DNA from: Ancylomarina longa
GTDB lineage: Bacteria > Bacteroidota > Bacteroidia > Bacteroidales > Marinifilaceae
Reading direction: 5' to 3'
Assembly (NCBI RefSeq): GCF_003996985.1
Contig: NZ_RJJX01000001.1
Location: 124,001 to 188,000 of the forward strand
Length of the DNA: 64,000 nucleotides
Part shown: positions 53,535-61,795 of the stretch, in pieces
Layout of the letters: each line of letters starts with the position of its first letter
How positions within the stretch are numbered: position 1 is the first letter of the stretch
The notes under the pieces: model-generated
The model's database searches: none
What the model was told of the DNA's origin: nothing
The model's input: only the letters and a program-made list of their open reading frames with translations
Made by a program: the position numbers and the translations under genes

Positions 53535-53870
53535 ATATCTAGGTAGAGATTAAAATTTCTCAATTATTGAATTCAAAGCTATTCGAAAAAAGAAGAAAAA
53601 AAAACCGTATTCCTTATAAATATAAGGGATACATCACGTTTCTTAATTTATTTTTTTTCTTATACAATATTTAAATATAGAAATTTATATGGGATAAAAC
53701 TAGGGTAATGCTGTTAAATATCGATCTGAAATAGACAAATTCCTTTTTTCCATAAAAGAAATCTCGGCAATCTTGGTACATAAGGCAAATTGCAAATCTT
53801 TACCTTTAAACTTTCGGGCAACATTTATTAAAAGCCCAATTATTAGTACTTAATTCTAAATCTTAATACT
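53535..53870. promoter_or_regulatory. Divergent control region with a 12-bp dyad
   Basis: Between the Crp/Fnr gene and the cytochrome genes, GTATTCCTTATA (53607-53618) faces TATAAGGGATAC (53621-53632) as a nearly perfect inverted repeat (one T-G pair) over a 2-bp spacer. It lies about 75 bp upstream of the regulator start and could be an autoregulatory operator. The dyad is not the FNR consensus TTGAT-N4-ATCAA. The rest of the stretch shows no clear -33/-7 pair. Confidence 0.45.
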
Positions 53871-54242
53871 ATGCAAAAGAGAAAGTTCGTACGTCTTTCA
53901 ATGATTTTATTGGCTGTTCTTTGTTTTTCTTCCTGCGAATACGACGTGATTGAAGAAGATCCGATCGTTATACCACCTACTCAGGAAATCAGCTTTGCCA
54001 ATGACATTCTACCAATCTTCACATCAAATTGTGTGGCTTGCCATAATGGTAGCAATAATCCGGACTTTAGACCTGATAATGCTTACAACTCCTTAATTGA
54101 CGGTGATTATATTAATATTGATAGTCCGGAAAACAGTGAAATTTATCAAAAACTACAAAGTGATCCTCACAGTACCAGAGCTTCATCCGCTCAAAAACAA
54201 TTAATTTTGGAATGGATAACCAGAGGTGCTAAAAATGATTAA
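53871..54242 (+). CDS. Monoheme cytochrome c-like lipoprotein
   Basis: A signal peptide with lipobox ('VLCFSSCEYD', Cys about residue 23) leads to a mature protein of about 100 residues with a single heme motif 'NCVACHNG'. The preceding 'ISFANDILPIFTSN' and the following 'NPDFRPDNAYNSLID' resemble the cytochrome domain found with DUF1592-type and Planctomycete proteins. It would be an outer-membrane-attached electron carrier. It is first in a three-gene operon with a DUF5777 beta-barrel and a small cytochrome c. Confidence 0.87.
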   Translation: MQKRKFVRLSMILLAVLCFSSCEYDVIEEDPIVIPPTQEISFANDILPIFTSNCVACHNGSNNPDFRPDNAYNSLIDGDYINIDSPENSEIYQKLQSDPHSTRASSAQKQLILEWITRGAKND

Positions 54243-54253
54243 ATCTAACCACT

Positions 54254-55168
54254 ATGGAAACAAGAAAAAATATGAATAAAATTTCAATAAAATCAATGTG
54301 CTCCCAATTCCTGCTAATTATCTCCTTATTGATAATTTGTTTGTTTTCCAGCACGACCTCTTTTGCCCAAGAGAACGAATTTGCTAACGATCCTGTTTCA
54401 GGAACATTCGAGTCAGGTTTGTTGGGAGAAACACAAACTATTGAAACACCATTTGCCGGCGAATTTGAACTTCATATTCAACACCGATTTGGACTTGTTG
54501 AAAATGGTTTGGAAGATGTATTTGGTATCTATTCCACTTCCAATATCAGAATGGGCTTAAATTATGGTATAACCAAAGATTTTATGATTGGTTATGGCTA
54601 TACCAAAGAATTTAAATTGCAGGAATTCCAAGGTAAATACAGAATATTTAATCAGACAGAATCCAATTCAATGCCTGTATCTGTTGCTTTATACGGCAAT
54701 TTATCTGTGAATTCGTTAGATAAAGCATATTTTGGTAATAACTATAAATTCTCGGATCGCCTGGGTTATTTCTCTCAAATCATTGTTGCTCATAAATTTA
54801 ACGACGCAATTTCTTTGCAATTTGCTCCAAGTTTTACACACTTTAATAAAACTCAGAACTTGGCAGAGCACGATAAATTTGCATTGGATTTGTCTGGTAG
54901 AGCAAAAGTTACTTCATCCATGTCAATATTCTTTAATTACACACAACCTTTAAATATTGACAGTATGAGAGAATATTTAAAGTCTGAAGAACTCGATCCT
55001 GAAGCAAATTTAACTTTTGGCGTGGAAATTGGTACAAGTACTCATGTATTTCAAGTATTTCTAACAAATTATAGCGGTATTACACCACAAAGAAATATAT
55101 TGTATAACCAAAATAATATTGGAGACGGAGATTTCTTATTTGGATTTAATATTCTAGTAAGATTCTAA
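54254..55168 (+). CDS. DUF5777-family outer-membrane beta-barrel
   Basis: A signal peptide ends near 'TTSFAQEN'. The mature protein is rich in alternating polar and aromatic strands ('FELHIQHRFGLVENGLEDVF', 'MRMGLNYG'-like segments, 'FQVFLTNYSGI') and ends in Phe ('FGFNILVRF'), the usual outer-membrane barrel signature. DUF5777 barrels are regularly found next to cytochromes c and YceI-like proteins in Bacteroidetes; a porin or electron-conduit role is inferred. The start could be 54254 or ATG 54272. It follows the cytochrome lipoprotein gene by 11 bp. Confidence 0.82.
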   Translation: METRKNMNKISIKSMCSQFLLIISLLIICLFSSTTSFAQENEFANDPVSGTFESGLLGETQTIETPFAGEFELHIQHRFGLVENGLEDVFGIYSTSNIRMGLNYGITKDFMIGYGYTKEFKLQEFQGKYRIFNQTESNSMPVSVALYGNLSVNSLDKAYFGNNYKFSDRLGYFSQIIVAHKFNDAISLQFAPSFTHFNKTQNLAEHDKFALDLSGRAKVTSSMSIFFNYTQPLNIDSMREYLKSEELDPEANLTFGVEIGTSTHVFQVFLTNYSGITPQRNILYNQNNIGDGDFLFGFNILVRF

Positions 55169-55196
55169 TAATTTTTAATTAGAAAAAATAGTTAAT

Positions 55197-55601
55197 ATGA
55201 AGACAATTAAAATTTTTGCAATAATTGCGATCGCAATTATTGGTTTTGCATTTACAGGAATTCAAAAGAAGCAACCTGCACCTTGGAAAATTCCTGCGGA
55301 ATATAAAACCATGAAAAACCCATTGGCTAATGATAAAGCAAGTGTTAATAAAGGGAAAATGATTTTTATGAAACACTGTCGTTCATGTCATGGAAATACA
55401 GGTATTGGCAATGGCCCAAAAGCTGCTAGATTGAAAACTTTCCCTGGTGATTTTTCAAGTACTAAATTTACCTTTACTGATGGTGAATTACTTTTTATCA
55501 CTTTAAATGGACGTGATGAAATGCCAAATTATAAAACAAAAATTCCAGGTAAAAAGGATCAATGGTCACTTGTTAACTACTTGAAATCATTGAAAAAATA
55601 A
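55197..55601 (+). CDS. Small monoheme cytochrome c
   Basis: The N-terminal hydrophobic segment ('IFAIIAIAIIGFAFTGIQKK') is a signal peptide or anchor. The mature domain has 'KHCRSCHGNTGIGNGPKAAR' (heme motif CRSCH) and the distal Met in 'RDEMPNYKTKIPGKK', typical of class I cytochrome c / cytochrome cbb3-like carriers. It probably shuttles electrons in the periplasm to or from the lipoprotein cytochrome and the barrel. It is last in the operon, 28 bp after the barrel gene, and precedes a terminator. Confidence 0.9.
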   Translation: MKTIKIFAIIAIAIIGFAFTGIQKKQPAPWKIPAEYKTMKNPLANDKASVNKGKMIFMKHCRSCHGNTGIGNGPKAARLKTFPGDFSSTKFTFTDGELLFITLNGRDEMPNYKTKIPGKKDQWSLVNYLKSLKK

Positions 55602-55616
55602 ATTAATGCATATTTT

Positions 55617-55659
55617 TAAAAATGGGTATAATTATATTTAATTACACCCATTTTTTTTT
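55617..55659 (+). terminator. Terminator after the small cytochrome c gene
   Basis: A stem of about 14 bp (AAATGGGT..TAATTA with TAATTA..ACCCATTT, one mismatch) is followed by a nine-T run at 55651-55659. It separates this operon from the heptaheme cytochrome gene. Confidence 0.85.
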
Positions 55660-55846
55660 GTAATTTTAGTTAACCAAAACAATCCAATCCCTAAAACTTA
55701 AATATCATTTCAACTCTTATCAAGTTAGAAATTAATTTTTAAGTTAGACGATATATGAAATATCGTAATTCATCTCTTTCTAAATAGTAGCATCACACTA
55801 TTTCCGACTAAATAATTCACAGATTAATTGAGCCTATCCTACCACA

Positions 55847-56800
55847 ATGATCCGACCCAAAATCAAACATTTAATCCAATTTATCAGTTTCTTTTTTTTA
55901 CTAACCGTCTTTCCGATACCCAAAGTAAATGCTGATTCTGTACCCGATCAGAATTATTCTTGCCTTAAGTGCCATGGACATCATACTTATAAATACCAAA
56001 ATTCGGACTTGGGTATTGAAATTAAAGAAGCAATGTGTACTAAGAGAGTAATTGATACCTTAGCATTTATCCAATCAAATCATGGGAAGTTCAAATGCAC
56101 CGATTGTCACGATCCGGAATATAATACTTTTCCTCATCCCGGTAATCTCAGAATGGAACTAATGTATGTATGCACAGATTGTCACGGTGGCGATCCGGAA
56201 TATGCAAAATTTCATTTTGAGGATATTGAAGCAGCATTTTACGAAAGCATGCATTATCAGCGTGCCCCCGATGCATTTACATGCTGGAGTTGCCACAATC
56301 CTCACTCCTACAAAACACATGCTCGCTTTGGAGCTGACATTTCAAAAACAGTTTTGTATGATAATAACATTTGTTTAAGTTGCCATGCACACGTTAGTAA
56401 ATACGAATTACTTACAGAAAGAGATAGCATCAACATACTTAAAACACACTCTTGGCTACCAAATCAAGAATTACACTTTAGAAATGTTAGATGTATAGAA
56501 TGTCATACCCAACCTAATGATAGCTTGTTAATCAGTCATGTAGTAATGCCTAGAGCTAATGCAGTACGAAATTGCACTTCTTGTCACTCTAAGGATTCGC
56601 GTCTTATGGCAAGTTTGTACAAATACCAAAGCTTGGAATCTAGAAAAGAGAGAGGTTTTCTGAATGCTGTGATACTGAATAACTCCTATGTTATTGGAGC
56701 AAATCGAAATCAATACCTCAACAAATTGAGTCTAATACTATTCGGATTACTCCTTTTAGGAATTGCCATACATACTCTTTTTAGAATCTTTAAACATTAA
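55847..56800 (+). CDS. Heptaheme cytochrome c with C-terminal membrane anchor
   Basis: After a signal peptide ('FPIPKVNADS') seven CxxCH motifs follow: CLKCH, CTDCH, CTDCH, CWSCH, CLSCH, CIECH and CTSCH. Many extra His residues can act as distal ligands. The protein ends in one membrane helix ('LSLILFGLLLLGIAIHTLFR'). This looks like a periplasmic, membrane-tethered multiheme carrier related to NapC/NrfB-type or Act-type electron transfer proteins. The next gene, a b-type membrane cytochrome, starts 1 bp after its stop, so the two form a likely quinol-oxidising unit. Confidence 0.92.
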   Translation: MIRPKIKHLIQFISFFFLLTVFPIPKVNADSVPDQNYSCLKCHGHHTYKYQNSDLGIEIKEAMCTKRVIDTLAFIQSNHGKFKCTDCHDPEYNTFPHPGNLRMELMYVCTDCHGGDPEYAKFHFEDIEAAFYESMHYQRAPDAFTCWSCHNPHSYKTHARFGADISKTVLYDNNICLSCHAHVSKYELLTERDSINILKTHSWLPNQELHFRNVRCIECHTQPNDSLLISHVVMPRANAVRNCTSCHSKDSRLMASLYKYQSLESRKERGFLNAVILNNSYVIGANRNQYLNKLSLILFGLLLLGIAIHTLFRIFKH

Positions 56801-56801
56801 T

Positions 56802-57422
56802 ATGATGACAACAGAAAAACTCTATTTATATCCACTTTGGGTTCGATTATGGCATTGGCTTAATGCTATATTTTTCCTTACGCTACTAGTTACCGGTATT
56901 AGTATGCAGTATTCCTCTCCTAACAGTTCCTTTTTAATTTCTTTTGAAAAATCTGTTCAATTGCACAACATTTGTGGAATATTAATAAGTATAAACTACC
57001 TACTATTTATTATTGGCAACATATTTACCACCAACGGGAAATTTTACAAAATTCAATTAAAAGGATTATTCAATCGCCTCACCAAGCAGATTCAGTTTTA
57101 TTTATTTGGTATGTTTCAGCATCAAAATCCACCATTCCCTGTTTCTGAAAAGAGTAAATTTAACCCCTTGCAAAAAGTATCCTACGTAGCAGCAATGTAT
57201 ATTGGTTTCCCAATAATAATAATTAGTGGATGGGCAATGCTCTTTCCTGAATTAGTTCCGGCAGTAGTTTTAAATACTAGTGGATTACTTTTTACTGCTT
57301 TATTTCATGTTATTTTCGGATTTATATTATCTGTATTTCTGATAATTCACTTATATGTATGCACTTTTGCAAGTCCAATTGTTAGCAACTTTAAAAGCAT
57401 GATTACAGGTTGGCATTACTAA
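56802..57422 (+). CDS. Cytochrome b561-like membrane subunit
   Basis: Four membrane helices carry His residues suited to ligate two b hemes ('WVRLWHWLNAIFFLTLLVTG', 'SVQLHNICGILISINYLLF', 'LFHVIFGFILSVFLIIHLYV'). The fold is that of cytochrome b/Ni-Fe hydrogenase or thiosulfate-reductase b subunits. It would take electrons from menaquinol and pass them to the heptaheme cytochrome encoded just upstream. The frame opens 13 codons earlier at 56763 but overlaps the preceding gene, so the ATG at 56802 is preferred. Confidence 0.9.
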   Translation: MMTTEKLYLYPLWVRLWHWLNAIFFLTLLVTGISMQYSSPNSSFLISFEKSVQLHNICGILISINYLLFIIGNIFTTNGKFYKIQLKGLFNRLTKQIQFYLFGMFQHQNPPFPVSEKSKFNPLQKVSYVAAMYIGFPIIIISGWAMLFPELVPAVVLNTSGLLFTALFHVIFGFILSVFLIIHLYVCTFASPIVSNFKSMITGWHY

Positions 57423-57454
57423 ATCTAAAATACTAGTTTGAATTCCATATCATA

Positions 57455-57489
57455 GAAAAAAGCTGCGATAAAATATCGCAGTTTTTTTT
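57455..57489 (+). terminator. Terminator after the cytochrome b gene
   Basis: CTGCGATA (57463-57470) pairs with TATCGCAG (57474-57481) around AAA, followed by TTTTTTTT. Confidence 0.9.
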
Positions 57490-57604
57490 ATGTCCTCCCA
57501 TAGTATTGCATTTAATGAGTCGATCTAATCCTATTTTGTCAATTTATTCTTTTGGGATTTTGATCTAAATCCTGAATAATTAGTTAGTAAAAAAACTTCT
57601 TCCT

Positions 57605-57786
57605 TTATTTTCGAAACAAAGTCCTAAAATAATAATCTGCAACTGCAAGCTTTACATTCCCCGTATTGTTCATATTGTCTTTTATGTAATTTCCAACAAT
57701 TTTACCATTCGTAAATCCTATTTTATATGCCCGATAACAAGCTCAAATGCTATCCTTATCCTACGTTTCTTTCTCCTTGTAGTTTT
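57605..57786 (-). pseudogene. Decayed transposase C-terminal fragment (IS5-like)
   Basis: Read on the minus strand, one frame gives 'KTTRRKKRRIRIAFELVIGH' followed by IK, then TAG. A one-base shift at that A-run continues with 'GKIVGNYIKDNMNNTGNVKL' and ends 'ADYYFRTLFRK' and TAA. The basic stretch followed by an 'E.VIGHIK' motif is the mark of the last catalytic Glu region of IS5-group transposases. No N-terminal part and no inverted repeats were found, so only a broken 3' piece remains. Confidence 0.55.
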
Positions 57787-57921
57787 GCCATATGAGTGAT
57801 TTGAATTTAACTATTTAGAGATGTCAATTATGATTCCATAAATCAGTTTTTTAAACGAAGACTTTTTTTAGTTTAATAATTTCCAGATTTACTATTCTTT
57901 GAGTCATCTACAAAAAGGCAT
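57787..57921. other. Non-coding spacer flanking the transposase remnant
   Basis: With the fragment, this makes up a 550-bp stretch between the cytochrome b gene and the hexaheme gene. Nothing further was recognised; weak transposase-like frames end at stops. Confidence 0.4.
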
Positions 57922-57955
57922 AAAAAAAGGGCTATTGCAATCAACAGCCCTAATA
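57922..57955 (-). terminator. Terminator of the hexaheme cytochrome gene
   Basis: On the minus strand GGGCTGTTG pairs with CAATAGCCC (one G-T) over ATTG, followed by seven T residues. It lies about 20 bp past the stop. Confidence 0.85.
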
Positions 57956-57973
57956 TTTAAATTTGTATTTTTT

Positions 57974-59029
57974 CTAATTGAATGAAGCGATTGATTCATT
58001 CAAAAGAGCTTCAGTATAATCAGCATTGTGAACTCCCATGCTCTTATCATCATGAATCATTTCATAGTTGAATAAGGCACCGGCTTGATCAACAGTGTAA
58101 GTACCTGTTACAATGCCACCGTTAGCATCTAATAAACCTGCTGTTATTAATTTAGCTTTTAAAGTCTCCATTAAAGCCTCTACATCAGTTTGAACGTTAT
58201 TCACATCAAAATCTGTAGCATCAGTATGACATTGCTGACAAGCAGTAATTTGAGGTTCCCAATCATGAGTAGGAACACCATCTTTATCATTCATATGACA
58301 TGTAACACAAGCTTCTGTATTCTTAAAGTGACCTGAATCATATGCAGTAGGATAAGCTCCACCGGTTTTTTCATAACCACCAATACCTGCAAACATAGTT
58401 GCTTGTGGACCGTGGTGAGGACCATAATGCGTACTTGTAACAGCAAAGTTACCATCAACATCACCTGTAGGAGGTGCAGTTCTTGGTTGGTGACAGTTAA
58501 TACACAAGTTGCTTTCAGATTTTAGATCAATAGAAATAGTAGGATCTATCAATAATTTTACTGGAGCTTTTGTTCTTAATGGTAAGATTTCGTCAGCTTC
58601 ATCACTATCAAGACTTGAATGTGATCCATGACAAGTTTTACAAGTTATATTTGTTGGATTTGCTATATCTGTAGCAGTTGTATCCAATCCTGTTGTTTGA
58701 GTTAAAATAAAACCTTCATTGGAGTGACATTTTGCACAACCATTTCTTCCTCCTGCATAATCCTTAACAAAAGGACTTCCCGGGTAAAAATTTTGACTTC
58801 CACCATGTACTGAAGATTCATATTGTGCTGTAATGGTAGACTGTACTGTTTCGTTATGACACTCCAAACAAACAGTTGTTCCATTGGTTCCATTGGTTCC
58901 ATCAACCCCATTGGTTCCATCAGCCCCTGCTGGACCCATTGCACCCTCTTTGGTACAGCTGACCATAAATAAAGAAATGGCAAAAACACCAATCCCTAAT
59001 AGTTGAAAAAACAAGCGATTCTTTTTCAT
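57974..59029 (-). CDS. Hexaheme cytochrome c lipoprotein with collagen-like linker
   Basis: A lipoprotein signal peptide ends in 'LFMVSC'. Directly after the Cys come Gly-X-Y triplets ('GPAGADGTNGVDGTNGTNGT'), a collagen-like linker of about nine triplets. Six heme motifs follow: CLECH, CAKCH, CKTCH, CINCH, CVTCH and CQQCH, with 'THYGPHHGPQ' as a likely source of distal His ligands. The linker should hold the heme domain away from the outer membrane, on the cell surface. It is monocistronic, transcribed toward the other cytochrome genes, and ends at its own terminator. The start is MKKNRLFF (59029), two codons inside the frame. Confidence 0.9.
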   Translation of the reverse strand: MKKNRLFFQLLGIGVFAISLFMVSCTKEGAMGPAGADGTNGVDGTNGTNGTTVCLECHNETVQSTITAQYESSVHGGSQNFYPGSPFVKDYAGGRNGCAKCHSNEGFILTQTTGLDTTATDIANPTNITCKTCHGSHSSLDSDEADEILPLRTKAPVKLLIDPTISIDLKSESNLCINCHQPRTAPPTGDVDGNFAVTSTHYGPHHGPQATMFAGIGGYEKTGGAYPTAYDSGHFKNTEACVTCHMNDKDGVPTHDWEPQITACQQCHTDATDFDVNNVQTDVEALMETLKAKLITAGLLDANGGIVTGTYTVDQAGALFNYEMIHDDKSMGVHNADYTEALLNESIASFN

Positions 59030-59378
59030 AATCATTAATATAGGTTAAAATTTGATAGTTGCATAATTGGTAAAAGAACATGCGCTCTTCACACTTCTAA
59101 ATATATAGTAATGAAAAAAGCATATCAATATTAGTACAACGAGATATACAAAAGAGAAAAAAGAGTTTTGTGATGATTAAAAAACGAGTATTTTATTTTT
59201 CTTATCGATATTTTCCAGTGTTCTTTCGTTATTAATCGACTCTGAATTAGATAGCTTAAGAAGAAAGCATTCCAGCCCTCTTGTAATTCCACTAAAACAC
59301 CAATAAATATCATACAAAAAGGACAAACCAACATTTGCTGATTTGTCCTTTTCAATGAAACAATAATTCTATCTATAA
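59030..59378. other. Spacer between hexaheme gene and butyrate kinase operon
   Basis: This holds the promoter region of the hexaheme gene and the terminator of the buk operon. A 74-codon minus-strand frame at 59131-59355 runs through the terminator hairpin and is not considered a gene. Confidence 0.5.
59312..59352 (-). terminator. Terminator of the butyrate kinase operon
   Basis: On the minus strand AAAAGGACAAA pairs with TTTGTCCTTTT, with inner pairing CAGCA/TGTTG, and TTTTT follows. It lies 27 bp beyond the buk stop. Confidence 0.88.
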
Positions 59379-60458
59379 TTACTTATATTCTAAGATTTCT
59401 GTTTCCCTTCTTAGGATCATACGTCCATAATAGCTGAGAGCTCCTAAGACCTCAGCACCCGGATATACCGCTATTGGAGCTATTTTTTCGACGCGTCTTT
59501 TAATTTCACCAACGAATCTTTCATCCTTTGCCATACCCCCCGTAAGCAGAATTGCATCCACTTGTTCCCCTTCAAATACAGGATACATGCCTCCTATTGA
59601 TTTAGCTACCTGGTATGCCATAGCAGCAAGCACTTCCCCTGCTCTCTGATCACCAGCATCTCTTCTTTTGCAAATCTCATATCCACTAAAAGTATTAAAG
59701 TGAGCATACAGTCCGCCTTCCCCTGTTTGTCTCTTTAGCATTTCTTCCTGTGTGAATTTGCCTGAAAAGCATAAACGAATAGTGTCGCCCATTGGTAAAC
59801 TTCCACTTCTAATTGGAGAGAAGGGTCCATCGCCATCATAGGCTTGGTTAGAATCTACCACTTTGCCTTTGCGATGTGCTCCAACACTAATTCCACCACC
59901 TAAATGAGCCACAATTAGATTTAAATCCTCATATTTTTTATAGATACTCTTCGCATATTTTCTGGCTGTTATCTTATGATTTAAGGCATGAAAAACAGAT
60001 TTCCGTTCCATATCAGGATGACCTGTTATTCTAGCCACATCTTCCAATTCATCCACCACAACAGGATCTGCAATATAAGCCTTTGCATTACTTATTTGAC
60101 TAGCGATTCTATAAGCAAGTAATCCTCCCAAATTCACCACATCATTTCCAACTTCACAATCTGACAAATCATGAATCATAGCTTCATTTACTAAATAAAC
60201 CCCAGATTTAACAGGTTTCAACAATCCCCCGCGACCTATTACGATAGCAATATCCTCCACTGAAATATCATTGGATGCAAGTTCCTCCAAAATAACTTTA
60301 GATCGTAATTTTACCTGATCACAAAAACAAGCATGCGCTTCCAGCTCCTCTTCGTTATGATTGATCTTTTTTAAAAAAACAGGTGAATTCATACGATAAA
60401 CAGCTATTCTTGTAAAATGCATGCGTGGATTTAAAGCAAGTATCAGTTCTTTACTCAT
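59379..60458 (-). CDS. buk: Butyrate kinase
   Basis: This ASKHA-fold acyl kinase of 359 residues shows 'ILALNPRMHFTRIAVYRMNS' (altered from the usual NPGSTST start), 'NLGGLLAYRIASQISNAKAY', 'LIVAHLGGGISVGAHRKGKV', 'DGDGPFSPIRSGSLPMGD' and 'AILLTGGMAKDERFVGEIK', the family blocks of butyrate kinases rather than acetate kinases. It converts butyryl- or branched acyl-phosphate and ADP to acid and ATP. No phosphotransbutyrylase gene is adjacent. It is last in the acyl-CoA operon. Confidence 0.93.
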   Translation of the reverse strand: MSKELILALNPRMHFTRIAVYRMNSPVFLKKINHNEEELEAHACFCDQVKLRSKVILEELASNDISVEDIAIVIGRGGLLKPVKSGVYLVNEAMIHDLSDCEVGNDVVNLGGLLAYRIASQISNAKAYIADPVVVDELEDVARITGHPDMERKSVFHALNHKITARKYAKSIYKKYEDLNLIVAHLGGGISVGAHRKGKVVDSNQAYDGDGPFSPIRSGSLPMGDTIRLCFSGKFTQEEMLKRQTGEGGLYAHFNTFSGYEICKRRDAGDQRAGEVLAAMAYQVAKSIGGMYPVFEGEQVDAILLTGGMAKDERFVGEIKRRVEKIAPIAVYPGAEVLGALSYYGRMILRRETEILEYK

Positions 60459-60539
60459 AATGTTCGTATTTAGTGTGTTTATGAATTTTTTATTAAAGCG
60501 AACCTCTGTGATCCTTCTTGAATACAGAATTTACACAAA

Positions 60540-61685
60540 TCAACAACCAATATGCCTGGAAATTACCAAGCGCTGTATTTCGGATGTTCCTTCTCCAATT
60601 TGCAACAAGCGTTGATCTCTATAAAATCTTTCTATTGGATATTCCTTCATCAAGCCATAGCCACCGTGTATTTGCACTGCCTCATCAGCAACCTCCTTGG
60701 CTATTTCGGAGCAATATAATTTCGACATGGCAGCTTCCTTCGCAAATTCTTTTCCGTTATCCTTCAACCAACAAGCTTTGTACAATAAATTACGAGCCAA
60801 TTCAATCTTCAAAGCCATATCAGCTAGTTTAAATGATATAGCTTGAAATTTAGAGATAGGCTTTCCAAATTGCTTGCGTTCCTTGGAATAGCTTAGTGCC
60901 ATTTCGTAGGCTCCCTGTGCCAATCCCAATCCCATTGCAGCAATAGACAATCTACCGGAATCGAGCGTTTGCAGCATTATTTTAGATCCTGCCCCTCTGT
61001 TTCCCAGCATATTCTCTTTGGGGATACAACAGGTATCAAAAAACATTTCGGCAGTATCGGAGGAACGCCACATCATTTTACCGTGCATTGCCCGGGAAAC
61101 CCAACCAGGAGTATCCTTCTCCACAATAAAAGTAGTAAACTCCTTATCTTCTCCATTCATAGCAGTAACTGCTTGCACAGTAACACCGGCACATAAAGGA
61201 TTGGAACCATTGGTTATAAATATTTTTGAACCATTGATCTCCCAGTTGATGCCATTATCCTTAGCAAAGGTTTTGGAGCCACGCGAATCGGAGCCAGCCT
61301 CGGCTTCGGTTAAGCCAAAGGCCCAAAGTTGATTCCCAGTGCATAAACCTGGCAAGTACTTCATTTTTTGAGCCTCCGTTCCGAATCGGTATAAAGGTCC
61401 AATACCCAAAGAATTATGTGCCGCCAAGGTTGCAGCATGCGAACCATCCACACGGGCGATTTCTTCCACTGCGATGATATAGGATAGATAACCGGTATTT
61501 TGTCCGCCGTATTTTTCGGGCAGAAACATTCCGAAGAGTCCCATCTCTCCCATTTTCCTGGTTAAATCCAACGAGAACTCAGCCTTTTCGTCCAGTTCTT
61601 GTGCCAGGGGTTTAATTTCGCGTTCCGCAAAGTCGCGAACTGCCTTTCTTATAATATCATGTTCTTCGTTTAAATATGGAAACAT
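60540..61685 (-). CDS. Acyl-CoA dehydrogenase
   Basis: All family regions are present. The N-terminal helical domain has 'YGGQNTGYLSYIIAVEEIAR'. The FAD/substrate motif is 'AFGLTEAEAGSDSRGSKTFA'. The C-terminal domain includes 'QIHGGYGLMKEYPIERFYRD' and 'QIGEGTSEIQRLVISR', where the Glu in the 'GEGTSEIQ' stretch is the expected catalytic base of short/branched-chain enzymes. It forms the double bond in an acyl-CoA, passing electrons to ETF. The substrate is unknown; neighbours suggest butyryl- or branched-chain acyl-CoA. It lies between the AtuA-like and buk genes. Confidence 0.94.
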   Translation of the reverse strand: MFPYLNEEHDIIRKAVRDFAEREIKPLAQELDEKAEFSLDLTRKMGEMGLFGMFLPEKYGGQNTGYLSYIIAVEEIARVDGSHAATLAAHNSLGIGPLYRFGTEAQKMKYLPGLCTGNQLWAFGLTEAEAGSDSRGSKTFAKDNGINWEINGSKIFITNGSNPLCAGVTVQAVTAMNGEDKEFTTFIVEKDTPGWVSRAMHGKMMWRSSDTAEMFFDTCCIPKENMLGNRGAGSKIMLQTLDSGRLSIAAMGLGLAQGAYEMALSYSKERKQFGKPISKFQAISFKLADMALKIELARNLLYKACWLKDNGKEFAKEAAMSKLYCSEIAKEVADEAVQIHGGYGLMKEYPIERFYRDQRLLQIGEGTSEIQRLVISRHIGC

Positions 61686-61795
61686 ATATTTTAGTTAGAT
61701 TTAAATTTGTATGTAATTGATTTCGGAGAGTGCGAACTCTCCAATTCACCATTTATAGTGCAATTAAGGTAGCATTAATCAGGGATTATCCCAAT

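Noticed and set aside
59131-59355. 74-codon minus-strand ORF
   Set aside because: It runs through the terminator hairpin of the butyrate kinase operon and shows no protein-like features.
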